Positions 27,464 through 35,912 are shown, counted from the first letter of the stretch. The stretch: 64,000 nucleotides of DNA from Marinomonas phaeophyticola (GCF_026966905.1 NZ_JAPUBN010000013.1:124001-188000); one strand, 5' to 3'. Notes: generated by a model not told the origin, from the sequence alone. Made by a program: numbers and translations.

Positions 27464-27570
27464 TCGCGGCTTTAGCCCGAAAAATCTACAGGAAAGCACT
27501 CAAAGTAAAAAACCTCCGGTTTCTACTGGTATTATCAATGTAGAAAAGCGGAGGTATGGTGCTTTTGATT
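27464..27570 (-). terminator. Cassette 2 terminator within a 107-bp repeated element
   Basis: Nearly identical to 28536-28640. On the minus strand ACCTCCG..TTCTAC, a 13-base loop, then GTAGAA..CGGAGGT form a long stem followed by TTTTTT, which is an intrinsic terminator. The repeat continues past it to a small GGCTAAAGCC hairpin. It closes the module that holds the membrane protein at 27593. Confidence 0.8.
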
Positions 27571-27592
27571 GTGCTAAATAGATGAGAGGGAA

Positions 27593-27847
27593 CTAACGGA
27601 TTTTAAAATATATAAATGCTCTTTTAAAATAAAGATAGATTTTTTTAAGGTTGAATTCAAACGATAAAAGTAAAGATAAAATAAAAATCACTGATGCATT
27701 TTTTAAGTTTTCAAATGTAATGTAAAAATAAAATGAATAAATAAAAGGTAAGATAAATTTGTAGTGATCACTTTTTTCTTTTAGAAAGGTCATCATTAAT
27801 ATAGGAGGGATATAATAATAATCCATTATTATTTCTTGTATGTTCAT
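27593..27847 (-). CDS. Small membrane protein of cassette 2 (candidate immunity protein)
   Basis: 84-aa, very hydrophobic, AT-rich gene, not recognised. Two clear hydrophobic stretches (LPFIYSFYFYITF and ASVIFILSLLLSF) and a weaker one near the N-terminus are followed by a basic, aromatic tail (NLKKIYLYFKRAFIYFKIR). It begins 76 bases after the cassette 2 peptide gene, in the same place as the unrelated 83-aa membrane protein in cassette 1. Position, size and divergence match what is expected of a cognate immunity protein, but this is inference. Confidence 0.55.
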   Translation of the reverse strand: MNIQEIIMDYYYIPPILMMTFLKEKSDHYKFILPFIYSFYFYITFENLKNASVIFILSLLLSFEFNLKKIYLYFKRAFIYFKIR

Positions 27848-27923
27848 AGTTTAATTCCGATAGGATCTTTTCTGGAAGTAAGAGGAGTTACTATATAAAT
27901 AGCAACTCCCTGTATTCTACATG

Positions 27924-28242
27924 TTAATCCATTATTTTACAGACCACATAATCCACTGCACCTGTTGCTAAACCAACGTCTGGTTTTTTAGACATAACTC
28001 CTGCTGTTATACCTGCTTTGACTGCATCATCTAGGCACTCGTCACTAGATATATTATCTAATCGTGTGCGGTCAGATCTCCAACCATAGCTGCGTGTCAT
28101 ATTGCTGTGGTTACTACTGTAAGCATTTGGTGATCCATTTATTCCACGAGTACTGTTACCACCTCCGCCTCCACCACCAAATGCGATGTTTTTATTTAAA
28201 TTAGATTCAGGTAAAACCGTTTTTTTTATAAATAATTGACAT
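27924..28242 (-). pseudogene. Cassette 2 glycine-rich-leader peptide gene, frameshifted
   Basis: Starts with the same leader as the gene at 29311 (MSIIYKK), but the A-run on the coding strand has 8 bases instead of 7, giving a stop after 11 codons. Correcting that base restores VLPESNLNKNIAFGGGGGGG and a 105-aa product. The core after the glycines is unlike the other copy: it is rich in Ser/Asn/Arg, then DECLDDAVKAGITAGVMSKK and a final VVCKIMD, with two cysteines. SD AAGGA precedes the ATG by 9 nt. The core is open to the stop, which argues that the frameshift is recent or a sequencing error. Confidence 0.65.
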
Positions 28243-28448
28243 AATTAATTATCCTTAATTTTTTATGGAATGTTTGCGGGGATTCATCGAGAATACCCAG
28301 TTAATTGGAGCAGAAATGCTCACAATGTTTTTTATAATAAAGAGGTCTTGAATTCGACTAAATAGGTCCTTTATAAAGTAGAATCTATCTGGAGATTAAT
28401 TTATGGTGTTTTTATTGTCAAATGTTTTTTAGCGTTATTTTTTCAATT
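28158..28448 (-). repeat. Conserved promoter-leader block of cassette 2
   Basis: About 290 bases matching 29228-29517 at ~97% by eye. It covers the first ~27 codons (through the glycine run), the SD and ~200 bases upstream, including TTGACA on the minus strand near 28415-28420. Similarity stops abruptly at the end of the glycine codons. Confidence 0.85.
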
Positions 28449-28535
28449 TATATTTGTAATATTTATTTTTCTAATTAGAATTTTACAAAAGTTTTTCAAT
28501 TTACAATATTGTGTGTTTTGTCTTTTTCCTCAAAG

Positions 28536-28640
28536 TCGCGGCTTTAGCCCGAAAAATCTACAGGAAAGCACTCAAAGTAAAAACCTCCGGTTTCTACTGG
28601 TATTATCAATGTAGAAAAGCGGAGGTATAGTGCTTTTGAT
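28536..28640 (-). terminator. Cassette 1 terminator within the repeated element
   Basis: Second copy of the element at 27464-27570, with the same CCTCCG..GGAGG stem and T-run on the minus strand. It follows the 83-aa membrane-protein gene of cassette 1 and abuts the upstream region of cassette 2. Confidence 0.8.
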
Positions 28641-28659
28641 ATGTTATATAGTGACTTGG

Positions 28660-28911
28660 TCATATGATAAGGATCAAAAGTAGAAGAAATATAAAATGTA
28701 TAAATATAAAACACTTTTTTCTCTCATGTTCACTATTCTTTGTTAATAAAGTATTTTCAATAGTGACAGTCGATAAGGAAAGTGCTGTTACGATTAGAAT
28801 CCAATAGACAGAATTTGTTTCTTTATCTATGAAAAAACTGATAGCTCTCAAAGAAATAAAATAAATTGAATATGACCATAAGAGTTCGAATATAATTTTT
28901 TTTAATTTCAT
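28660..28911 (-). CDS. Small membrane protein of cassette 1 (candidate immunity protein)
   Basis: 83-aa AT-rich gene, not recognised. Three hydrophobic segments (~9-27, ~36-52, ~68-83), separated by short polar loops (FFIDKETNS and LTKNSEHERKKC). It begins 52 bases after the peptide gene at 28964 and ends just before the shared terminator. Its sequence is unrelated to the 84-aa protein of cassette 2, although both occupy the same slot. No clear SD, so translation may depend on the upstream gene. Confidence 0.55.
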   Translation of the reverse strand: MKLKKIIFELLWSYSIYFISLRAISFFIDKETNSVYWILIVTALSLSTVTIENTLLTKNSEHERKKCFIFIHFIFLLLLILII

Positions 28912-28963
28912 AATAAAACCAAATAGATTTAATAGGGAGAAAATGTTTCTCCCTAAGATGATT

Positions 28964-29311
28964 TTACCACTTGTGATTAATTATTTGGTCAGCCGTATTT
29001 ATTACTGCTGATGCCCCGCAGATAGTAGGGTTTTTTGTTATTCCGCAGGCACTTCCTGATATTATAGATGATGCTCTGACTATGTTTTTTATATCTTGGC
29101 TTGAAATTTCACCTGAATTAACTTGATCAGGAACATTTTGAACTCTTGTATAATTGTTTCCTGTTCTATCAGCTATGTAATTACCTCTAGACACAATTGC
29201 GCCTTCGGATACCCGCATAGATGCTGAACCACCTCCGCCTCCACCACCAAATGCGATGTTTTTATTTAAATTAGATTCAGGTAAAACCGTTTTTTTATAA
29301 ATAATTGACAT
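28964..29311 (-). CDS. Glycine-rich-leader peptide of cassette 1 (candidate secreted toxin or bacteriocin precursor)
   Basis: Intact 115-aa peptide, not recognised. Residues 1-28 are a leader-like segment, MSIIYKKTVLPESNLNKNIA then F and seven glycines. The core follows: a polar middle (~29-75) and a C-terminal part rich in Ala/Gly/Ile with two cysteines (ASSIISGSACGITKNPTICG), ending NHKW. SD AAGGA is 9 nt before the ATG. The leader is conserved with cassette 2 while the core is not, and a small membrane protein follows. This resembles class II microcin or bacteriocin organisation, although the leader lacks a canonical LSxxELxxIxGG motif and no peptide exporter is adjacent. Confidence 0.6.
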   Translation of the reverse strand: MSIIYKKTVLPESNLNKNIAFGGGGGGGSASMRVSEGAIVSRGNYIADRTGNNYTRVQNVPDQVNSGEISSQDIKNIVRASSIISGSACGITKNPTICGASAVINTADQIINHKW

Positions 29312-29517
29312 AATTAATTATCCTTAATTTTTTATGGAATGTTTGCGGGGATTCGTCGAGAATACCCAGTTAATTGGAGCAGAAATGCTCACAATATTTT
29401 TTATCATAAAGAGGTCTTGAATTCGACTAAATAGGTCCTTTATAAAGTAGAATTTATCTGAAGATTAATTTATGGTGTTTTTATTGTCAAATATTTTTTA
29501 GCGTTATTTTTTCAATT
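29228..29517 (-). repeat. Conserved promoter-leader block of cassette 1
   Basis: Counterpart of 28158-28448. The match continues beyond the RAYT insertion: 30703-30760 resembles 28452-28511, which shows that the two were once continuous. TTGACA on the minus strand is retained near 29484-29489. Confidence 0.85.
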
Positions 29518-30700
29518 AATAATAGGTTTTGATTCGCTTGTTGATGTTTCTTTTATCATTGTCTAAACTTAACTAATCAAACTCAAGGATGAGAAGGTGT
29601 TATGCCAAGAGCAAGAAGTCAGCAGATCTGTTTGTCTGAAACTCCATATTACCACTGCGTATCTCGCTGTGTTCGCCGAGCTTTTTGTGTGGAGAAGATT
29701 TTATAACCGGCAAAAGTTTCGAACATCGTCGTGCTTGGATTGAGGCGCGAATTCTATATTTAGCTCAGATCTTCTCTATTCATATTTGTGCTTATGCTGT
29801 GATGAGTAATCATCTACATATAGTGCTATACGTTGATGAGAAACAAGCGGGAAATTGGTCAGTGCATGAAATACTGAGACGCTGGCATTTGCTTCATAAA
29901 GGTACTTCATTTACTCAACAATACGCCCGTGGAGACACCATGCCAGCTTATGCTATGGAGTTAGCGGAGCGATCAGCTGAGGCTTATCGAGATAGGTTAA
30001 CTGACATTAGCTGGTTTATGCGGGAGTTGAACGAACCCATTGCTCGGCAAGCAAACCAAGAAGATGAGTGCACAGGGCGATTCTGGGAAGGGCGCTTCAA
30101 ATCACAAGCTTTGTTAGATGAGGCTTCTGTTTTAGCGTGTATGACGTATGTCGATCTTAATCCCATTCGAGCCAATATTTCGTCTACTCCTGAGTCATCC
30201 GATTTTACAAGTATTAAGAAAAGAGTTACATCAGTAAAAACAGGCACTCAACCAAAAGTTCTGTACCCTTTTATTGGCCATAATCGAAATGATGAAATAA
30301 AGGGGATTAGGTTTCAATTAGCCGATTATTTGCAGTTAGTGGATACGACAGGCCGTATTATTCGACAGGAAAAAATAGGGTCGATTGATGTATCTTTATC
30401 TCCTATTTTACAGCGGTTGGGTATAACCTCTAAAAACTGGCTGACGATTGCCATGAACTTTGAAGAAAATACCCATGGAATTGTTGGGCAGGAACACAGT
30501 ATGACGCGCTATAAAAATGCTCAACCAAGATCAAGGCCGAATAAGCGATGTTGCCAATTATTGGCCTAGCGTAAACTTTGCATCTTAAACTAAACCTCAC
30601 TCCTTACTAATCAGTAAGCAATTCAACTCTCCTGAAGAACCCAATCCGCTTTGAAATAGACGGTTAAGTGAACGAGATCCTAGCTAAGTTTTTATTTACC
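29518..30700 (+). mobile_element. RAYT element inserted upstream of cassette 1
   Basis: The left junction is at 29517/29518, where similarity to the cassette 2 upstream region stops; it resumes near 30703. The ~1.18-kb insert holds the frameshifted RAYT gene, ~85 bases of 5' flank shared with the RAYT at 9284 (TTGATGTTT and AATCAAACTCAAGGA), and a 3' hairpin CTTACTAATCAGTAAG at 30604-30619. The right junction is uncertain by about 10 bases. Confidence 0.7.
29602..30569 (+). pseudogene. RAYT transposase, single-base frameshift near the start
   Basis: ATG 29602 starts MPRARSQQICLSETPYYHC, but the frame ends after 34 codons. From 29685 another frame continues CGEDFITGKSFEHRR to the normal end PRSRPNKRCCQLLA. 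Compared with the intact RAYT (RAFLCGED), one T is missing from the run at 29682-29686. The remainder includes SNHLHIVLY and YVDLNPIRAN, so the second half is well preserved. Decay, sequencing error or slippage could explain it. It lies upstream of the peptide cassette on the opposite strand. Confidence 0.8.
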
Positions 30701-30923
30701 TCTTTGTAATATGTATGGGTCTAATTAGAAGGTTAAAAAAGTCTTTCAATTTATAATATTGGGTGTCTCGTTTTTGATGGTGTGGGTGGCCTTCTGATGG
30801 TTGTCTTGATGGTGTGGGTGGCCTTCTGATGGTTCTGATTTTTTGGTGTTCTTTTATAGGGATAAGCATAATAATTAGTGTTAACGATGAAATATTCCAT
30901 TTACTTAAATAGAGATAAGCATC
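30570..30923. other. Intergenic region with repeat cluster D
   Basis: No gene. It holds the RAYT 3' flank, the resumed cassette upstream sequence (30703-30770), one GGGTGTCTCG core at 30761-30770 and a two-unit tandem repeat (listed separately). The promoter for the DUF808 gene should lie at its right end. Confidence 0.7.
30761..30834 (+). repeat. GGGTGTC core plus two-unit tandem repeat (cluster D)
   Basis: GGGTGTCTCG at 30761-30770 is followed by GATGGTGTGGGTGGCCTTCT (continuing GATGGTT) at 30776-30802 and again at 30808-30834 (period 32). The tandem unit contains GGGTGGCC, a variant of the repeat core. The aligned position in cassette 2 reads GTGTGTTTTG instead of GGGTGTCTCG. Confidence 0.8.
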
Positions 30924-31841
30924 ATGGCTATGACTGGATTACTGGCGCTATTGGATGATATTACTACCTTACTTGATGATGTGGCTGTTTTTTCTAAGGT
31001 TGCTGCGAAGAAGACGGCGGGGGTATTAGGCGATGATCTTGCTCTTAATGCGGATCAAGTCTCTGGTGTAAAAGCTGATAGGGAGCTTCCTGTTGTCTGG
31101 GCTGTTGCTAAAGGTTCGTTCCTTAATAAACTGATTTTAGTACCGTTAGCGCTCGCAATTAGTGCCTTTACACCATGGTTGATTCAGCCTTTGCTTATGG
31201 CTGGAGGTTTATACTTATGTTTTGAAGGTGCCGAAAAGGTATTGCATACGTTTAAAAAAAATGATGAAGAGAAGCAGGTTCTTAGAAATAATTTGCAACA
31301 GGCAGAATCTACAAAAGATTTGCTTGTTTTAGAAAAGGGCAAGGTAAAAGGCGCCATTCGTACAGACTTTGTATTATCGGCAGAAATCATTGTTATTGCC
31401 CTGGGAACCGTAGCGGGTCAAAGTTTACTCATGCAAGCTCTTGTTGTTAGTTTAATCGCATTTGTTGTAACCGTGGGGGTTTATGCATTAGTCGCTTTAA
31501 TTGTTCGTCTTGATGATATTGGGCTGCATTTATTCCAGTTACCGAATCGGTTCGTTAAGATAATAGGCAATACCATTTTAAAAGGGGCACCTATGTTAAT
31601 ACGTCTACTGACGATTGTAGGAACCATTGCTATGTTCTTGGTGGGCGGTGGTATTTTTGTTCATGGCTTACCTGTCTTACATCATCTTGCTGAAATGGCC
31701 GTTGCGGGAGAGATGGCCCAACTCCCAATAATGTCAGCGCTTATTGATACCGGTATTAGTCTAGTCGTTGGGCTCTTGATTGGTGGCGTGGCTGTTTTGC
31801 TCTTTTCTCTCTTGCCTCAAAAATCCTCAGATCATTCATAA
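30924..31841 (+). CDS. DUF808 (YedI-like) inner-membrane protein
   Basis: Integral membrane protein of 305 aa. The DUF808 start MTGLLALLDDITTLLDDVAVFSKVAAKKTAGVLGDDLALNA is clear, followed by KGSFLNKLILVPLALAISAF and five to six further hydrophobic segments. Family members are common in proteobacteria but have no established function. It stands alone between repeat clusters D and E. Confidence 0.88.
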   Translation: MAMTGLLALLDDITTLLDDVAVFSKVAAKKTAGVLGDDLALNADQVSGVKADRELPVVWAVAKGSFLNKLILVPLALAISAFTPWLIQPLLMAGGLYLCFEGAEKVLHTFKKNDEEKQVLRNNLQQAESTKDLLVLEKGKVKGAIRTDFVLSAEIIVIALGTVAGQSLLMQALVVSLIAFVVTVGVYALVALIVRLDDIGLHLFQLPNRFVKIIGNTILKGAPMLIRLLTIVGTIAMFLVGGGIFVHGLPVLHHLAEMAVAGEMAQLPIMSALIDTGISLVVGLLIGGVAVLLFSLLPQKSSDHS

Positions 31842-31849
31842 TGACATAA

Positions 31850-32072
31850 TGAGAGACACCCATCACAATGTGAGCGTAATAATATGAGACACCCACCATA
31901 TCGATACTATTATTTGCCTGCGTTGTTAAGTTTAAATGTGTTTTAGGGGTGGGTGTCTTACCTAGATTCCCAGGATCCCGTTAGTTCCTCCATTAGTTTG
32001 GTTGAGACTTGATGTTTAATGGGTGTCTCGGTTCGGTTTTTATGTTTGATGGGTGTCTCGGTTCGGTTTTTT
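31850..32072. repeat. GGGTGTC repeat cluster E (5 copies, both orientations)
   Basis: GACACCC starts at 31855 and 31888; GGGTGTC starts at 31951, 32021 and 32051. The last two share the longer unit ATGGGTGTCTCGGTTCGGTT with period 30. The final copy ends only a few bases before the SD of the monooxygenase gene, so this repeat would be part of its 5' leader. Confidence 0.9.
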
Positions 32073-32088
32073 AGAGGAAGTGAATAAC

Positions 32089-33540
32089 GTGAAGAATGAA
32101 GAATCCCACTGGAGTGTGTGCTTAGAGTGTCAGGGACGAGGGAAGAAGAGCAAGCGTATCCGTAAAAAAGTGCGGCTTAGCTATCGGAGGGAGTTAGAGG
32201 CTTTTGAACAGTCAAATGGAGAGGGCATGCCTCCAGTTCGTCCTAAAGGGCATCTTGATTCGTGTTCAAAATGTGCCGGATCGGGTTTAATCGCGGCCGC
32301 TAGCGCACCAGAAGTTGATCGTGAGAATTATCCCCATGTGGCGATTGTTGGTGGAGGTATTGGAGGTGTGGCGTTGGCGGTGGCATGCTTGCATAGAGGC
32401 ATTCCCTTTACTCTTTATGAACGGGATAGTGGCTTTGATGCTCGATCCCAGGGTTATGGCTTGACCTTACAGCAAGCAAGTAAAGCCATTGAAGGATTAG
32501 GGATTTTTTCTTTAAAAGAAGGCGTGATTTCAACTCGCCATCTCGTGCATACGACAGACGGAAAAGTGATTGGGGAGTGGGGTATTCGAAAATGGATACA
32601 GTCTGATGTTAAATCGCCACCTAAACGGACAAACATTCATATAGCACGTCAATCTCTGCGTTTGGCGTTACTGGAGCAGCTTGGGGGAGAGGGTGTTGTT
32701 CAATGGAATCACCAGTTGGTGGATTTTAAGGAAAATGAGACTAATGAGGTTGATCTGAGCTTTAATGTTAATGGCGTTATAACTCATGCTAAAGCCGATA
32801 TCCTTGTAGGAGCTGATGGTATTCGTAGCTCTGTCCGCAGGTTATTGATCGGTGAGGAGGAAGCTCCTTTACGTTACCTAGGGTGTATCGTTATTTTAGG
32901 GATCTGTCCTTTGACGGCGCTTAATGGTATTGAGAGTGAATTACTGGATTCAGCGACGGTATTTCAAACCGCTAATGGCAACGAAAGAATGTATATGATG
33001 CCTTTTGATGCACATTCTGTGATGTGGCAGTTGAGCTTTCCAATGGAGGAAGAGGACGCAAAAGCATTGAGTGCTCAAGGGGTAAAATGCCTTAAAGAAG
33101 AGGCTTGTCGTAGAACTCAATGGCATGACCCTATCCCACAGATAGTTGCGTCCACATTAGAAGCGCATATATCGGGTTATCCCGTATACGATAGAGCCTT
33201 GCTTACTGCGGAGTGGTTGCAAAAAGGCGCTAAGGTCACCCTGATAGGAGATGCTGCACACCCAATGAGCCCATTTAAAGGTCAGGGTGCCAATCAAGCG
33301 TTATTAGATGCGCTTGCTCTTGCTCGTGGGATTGCCAAAGAGTGCAATGCTTTTTCTCAATGGCGAGAGCTTGGGGTAAGGGAAAGTGTACTAACGGAAT
33401 TTGAACATGAGATGTTAGAGCGCAGTGCGATCAAAGTAAAAGATTCTGCCGAGGCGGCTGAGTTTTTACATTCAGACATCGTGTTACATGAGGGAGATGA
33501 GCCCAGAGGCCGTAACTTGAAAAGAAAAGATCCAATATGA
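32089..33540 (+). CDS. FAD-dependent aromatic monooxygenase-like protein with N-terminal zinc-finger-like motif
   Basis: Flavoprotein of the p-hydroxybenzoate hydroxylase family, 483 aa from GTG 32089 (AGAGGAAG 8 nt upstream). Residues 11-18 (CLECQGRG) and 59-66 (CSKCAGSG) are two CxxCxGxG motifs like those of the DnaJ zinc-binding domain and could bind one zinc. The oxygenase part follows: FAD-binding IVGGGIGGVALA (~85), DG-type VGADGIRSSVRR, and GDAAHPMSPFKGQGANQAL. It should hydroxylate a small organic compound using NAD(P)H and O2; the substrate is unknown. The N-terminal extension is unusual for the family. Confidence 0.8.
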   Translation: MKNEESHWSVCLECQGRGKKSKRIRKKVRLSYRRELEAFEQSNGEGMPPVRPKGHLDSCSKCAGSGLIAAASAPEVDRENYPHVAIVGGGIGGVALAVACLHRGIPFTLYERDSGFDARSQGYGLTLQQASKAIEGLGIFSLKEGVISTRHLVHTTDGKVIGEWGIRKWIQSDVKSPPKRTNIHIARQSLRLALLEQLGGEGVVQWNHQLVDFKENETNEVDLSFNVNGVITHAKADILVGADGIRSSVRRLLIGEEEAPLRYLGCIVILGICPLTALNGIESELLDSATVFQTANGNERMYMMPFDAHSVMWQLSFPMEEEDAKALSAQGVKCLKEEACRRTQWHDPIPQIVASTLEAHISGYPVYDRALLTAEWLQKGAKVTLIGDAAHPMSPFKGQGANQALLDALALARGIAKECNAFSQWRELGVRESVLTEFEHEMLERSAIKVKDSAEAAEFLHSDIVLHEGDEPRGRNLKRKDPI

Positions 33541-33568
33541 CCCTAAAGAAATGAGAGTTGAATAATTA

Positions 33569-33599
33569 AGGGGTTACTAAATTTACTTACTAACCCCAA
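33569..33599. terminator. Hairpin between convergent monooxygenase and lipoprotein genes
   Basis: GGGGTTA and TAACCCC pair over a 14-base AT-rich loop and are followed by AAAA (TTTT on the minus strand). Probably serves both convergent genes. Confidence 0.6.
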
Positions 33600-33650
33600 A
33601 ATTACTCAATAGTAAATCGATCTATCCTTACATCAAGATCGACTCAGATT

Positions 33651-34739
33651 TTATTGCCTATCTTGAAGCTTGTAATCTTCAGGCACTTCAAATTTAGTGT
33701 CTTTGATCATTTTTTCAGATACTGAAGTGACTTCGTAAATGTAGCGAACGCGGGCGTCTTTTTTCCAGTCCGTTATAACATCATCGACTATTTTATCAGC
33801 GCCATCTTTGATCATGTTACCAAAGAAAGCGGATGCGGCATTACCAATGCCTTGTGATAAATCAATATCTTCAGAAGCACGTTTTTTCTTAGGAACCGCA
33901 CAGGCTTCGCTCTTTTGGAACCATTCCATTTTGATTGAAAGTGGGTAACCTTCAATAGTCGCAAGCTTTTTGGTTATGCTATTAAATTGAGCGGCGTCCG
34001 TTTTTTCAATATCGCCACTGAATGCACTGATGGCTTTATAACCTTCTTTTCCGAGTAGACGAACTAACACATTGTTATCACCAACGGCATTAAGGTAGTT
34101 ATCTGTTGCCTTTTCGTGAGTTTTCCAAGCTTCTTTGATATTTTCTGTTGGTACAGTGGTCCAAAATACAAATTGCAGCAAGTTTAAATCGACCTTACCT
34201 TTGCTATCTTTAAACTCGGTTGTCCAACGTGCGGTGTATTCTTGTGCTGGTAGCCCTCCGATTTTACGGGTGTTATTTGTAGCTACAACGTCAAAATCAT
34301 TGGTAGCGAGTTCGACCTCACAGCCTTTTTCTTCGTAGGTTTCATACTCTTCTTCGTCTTCAGATGAGTCTTGAGCCTTGTCCATGAAATTAGCAAACAC
34401 ATCACTGCAACCACTTAATGGACACTCACTATAGACTTCTTTGTCGTGATCGATGTCCCATAGTAAGTTGTTATCTATGCGAAAAACCGTAGTCGTATCG
34501 TAATTTGCCCAACGCATATAAAAGCTATCAAATTTTGCTTTTTGATCAATGGCTCGCATGTTTTCACGGGTATAAACAATTTGTTTGCCTTCATGGTCAG
34601 GAAGGTACAGGCCATTAATCGTAAAGTCAGCGGTAACAACAGACGTAGGGCTTTTTGGGATGTTATCGACTTGTGGAGTAGAACAAGCTGTTAAGGCACT
34701 CGCGACAGCAATGGCCGTTATAGAACGTGTGAAAGTCAT
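33651..34739 (-). CDS. Putative lipoprotein of unknown function
   Basis: 362-aa protein with a lipoprotein signal peptide: MTFTRSITAIAVASALTACST, lipobox LTAC with Cys at ~19. After it comes a soluble, charged region with an acidic patch (DSSEDEEEYETYEEKGCEVE, ~122-141). Residues ~290-335 contain SQGIGNAASAFFGNMIKDG. I do not recognise a family. It would be anchored in the outer or inner membrane facing the periplasm. The next gene right (DUF4197) is divergent, with a 230-base shared promoter region. Confidence 0.7.
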   Translation of the reverse strand: MTFTRSITAIAVASALTACSTPQVDNIPKSPTSVVTADFTINGLYLPDHEGKQIVYTRENMRAIDQKAKFDSFYMRWANYDTTTVFRIDNNLLWDIDHDKEVYSECPLSGCSDVFANFMDKAQDSSEDEEEYETYEEKGCEVELATNDFDVVATNNTRKIGGLPAQEYTARWTTEFKDSKGKVDLNLLQFVFWTTVPTENIKEAWKTHEKATDNYLNAVGDNNVLVRLLGKEGYKAISAFSGDIEKTDAAQFNSITKKLATIEGYPLSIKMEWFQKSEACAVPKKKRASEDIDLSQGIGNAASAFFGNMIKDGADKIVDDVITDWKKDARVRYIYEVTSVSEKMIKDTKFEVPEDYKLQDRQ

Positions 34740-34970
34740 TTTTATTCCATTTAATGAATGAATTTAGGATGATTTTTGCATAAAAGCTGCACATTTATAA
34801 GTGCTAAATAGAATCTATAGAGAAAATTTTTACGAAAGGCAATAAAGGTCTTTTTTAGTGTTTTTGAGAGACGCTATGCTGTTCTCATAATGTTGTTAAC
34901 ATTTCTCTTATACGATTCGATAGGGGTTGTCTGGTATGCTTAGCAAAATCATGAGATATGGAATTGAAAA

Positions 34971-35735
34971 ATGAAAAAAATCTGCCTTATGGCTTCAATA
35001 TTAACGGTTTCTATGTCATCAGCGACGCTTTATGCTGGTTGGTCGGATGCACTTAAGGATGTGGTTAAAGATGAAGACGTACAAAAAGTATTAGACAAAG
35101 CGGTTGGTACCACTACAGGTAAGACAAGCAATTTAAGTACTGACACTGTGATTAGTGGTTTGAAAGAAGCGCTTGAAGTCGGTAGCCGACGAGCGATAAA
35201 AGAGATCAGTCAACCTGGTGGTTATCTTGATAATCAAAAAATTCGTATTCCATTACCTGATAGTGTGAATAAGGTCTCTGCATTACTTAAAAAGTATGGT
35301 TTAGAAGGACAGGTGAATGATTTTGAAGAAAGCATGAACCGTGCTGCTGAAAAGGCCGCCCCGCAAGCCACAGCATTAATTGTATCGGCAGTGAAAGAGA
35401 TGAGTTTTGAAGACGCCCAAAAAATCTATTCAGGGTCTGATGGTGCGGCAACCGCTTATTTTAAAGAAAAGACCAGCGATAAGTTAAGATCTTTGTTCCA
35501 ACCGAGTGTAGAAGCGTCATTAGGGGAAGTAGGGGCAACTCGTTACTATAATGAGTTAGCGACAAAAGCTAAGGATATTCCACTTATTGGAGACAAAATT
35601 AACCTAGACCTGAATAGCTATGTAACCGAAGAAGCGTTAAATGGTCTATTTACTATGCTGGCGGCGGAAGAAAAGAAAATCAGAGAAAACCCTGTTGCTC
35701 GAACAACGGATTTATTGAAAAAAGTCTTTGAATAA
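34971..35735 (+). CDS. DUF4197 family periplasmic protein
   Basis: 254-aa exported protein. Signal peptide KKICLMASILTVSMSSATLYA, then the family's block GLKEALEVGSRRAIKEISQPGGYLDNQKIRIPLP and QKIYSGSDGAATAYFKEKTSDKL. Predicted all-helical and soluble. Function of the family is unknown. A terminator follows at 35865. Confidence 0.85.
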   Translation: MKKICLMASILTVSMSSATLYAGWSDALKDVVKDEDVQKVLDKAVGTTTGKTSNLSTDTVISGLKEALEVGSRRAIKEISQPGGYLDNQKIRIPLPDSVNKVSALLKKYGLEGQVNDFEESMNRAAEKAAPQATALIVSAVKEMSFEDAQKIYSGSDGAATAYFKEKTSDKLRSLFQPSVEASLGEVGATRYYNELATKAKDIPLIGDKINLDLNSYVTEEALNGLFTMLAAEEKKIRENPVARTTDLLKKVFE

Positions 35736-35864
35736 AATGTATAAATATTCCAATAAATACGCATTCTAATAAAAATAATTACAGAAGCTGCATCTGAGAA
35801 ATTGTACTGATGTATTTAATACGTACTGATTAGAGCATATTACCGATTTTTCATAGATTGATTC

Positions 35865-35897
35865 AAAAAAGGGGCACACAATGGCGCCCCTTTTTTA
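35865..35897. terminator. Bidirectional terminator between DUF4197 and symporter genes
   Basis: AAAAAAGGGGC and GCGCCCCTTTTTT form a G/C-rich stem with flanking A and T runs on both sides, so it works for both convergent genes. Confidence 0.9.
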
Positions 35898-35912
35898 TTC
35901 ACGTAGTGGTAT

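Noticed and set aside
27464..27570. Integron attC site at the end of the peptide cassettes
   Set aside because: No GTTRRRY core sites or integrase; the symmetry is that of an intrinsic terminator followed by a T-run.
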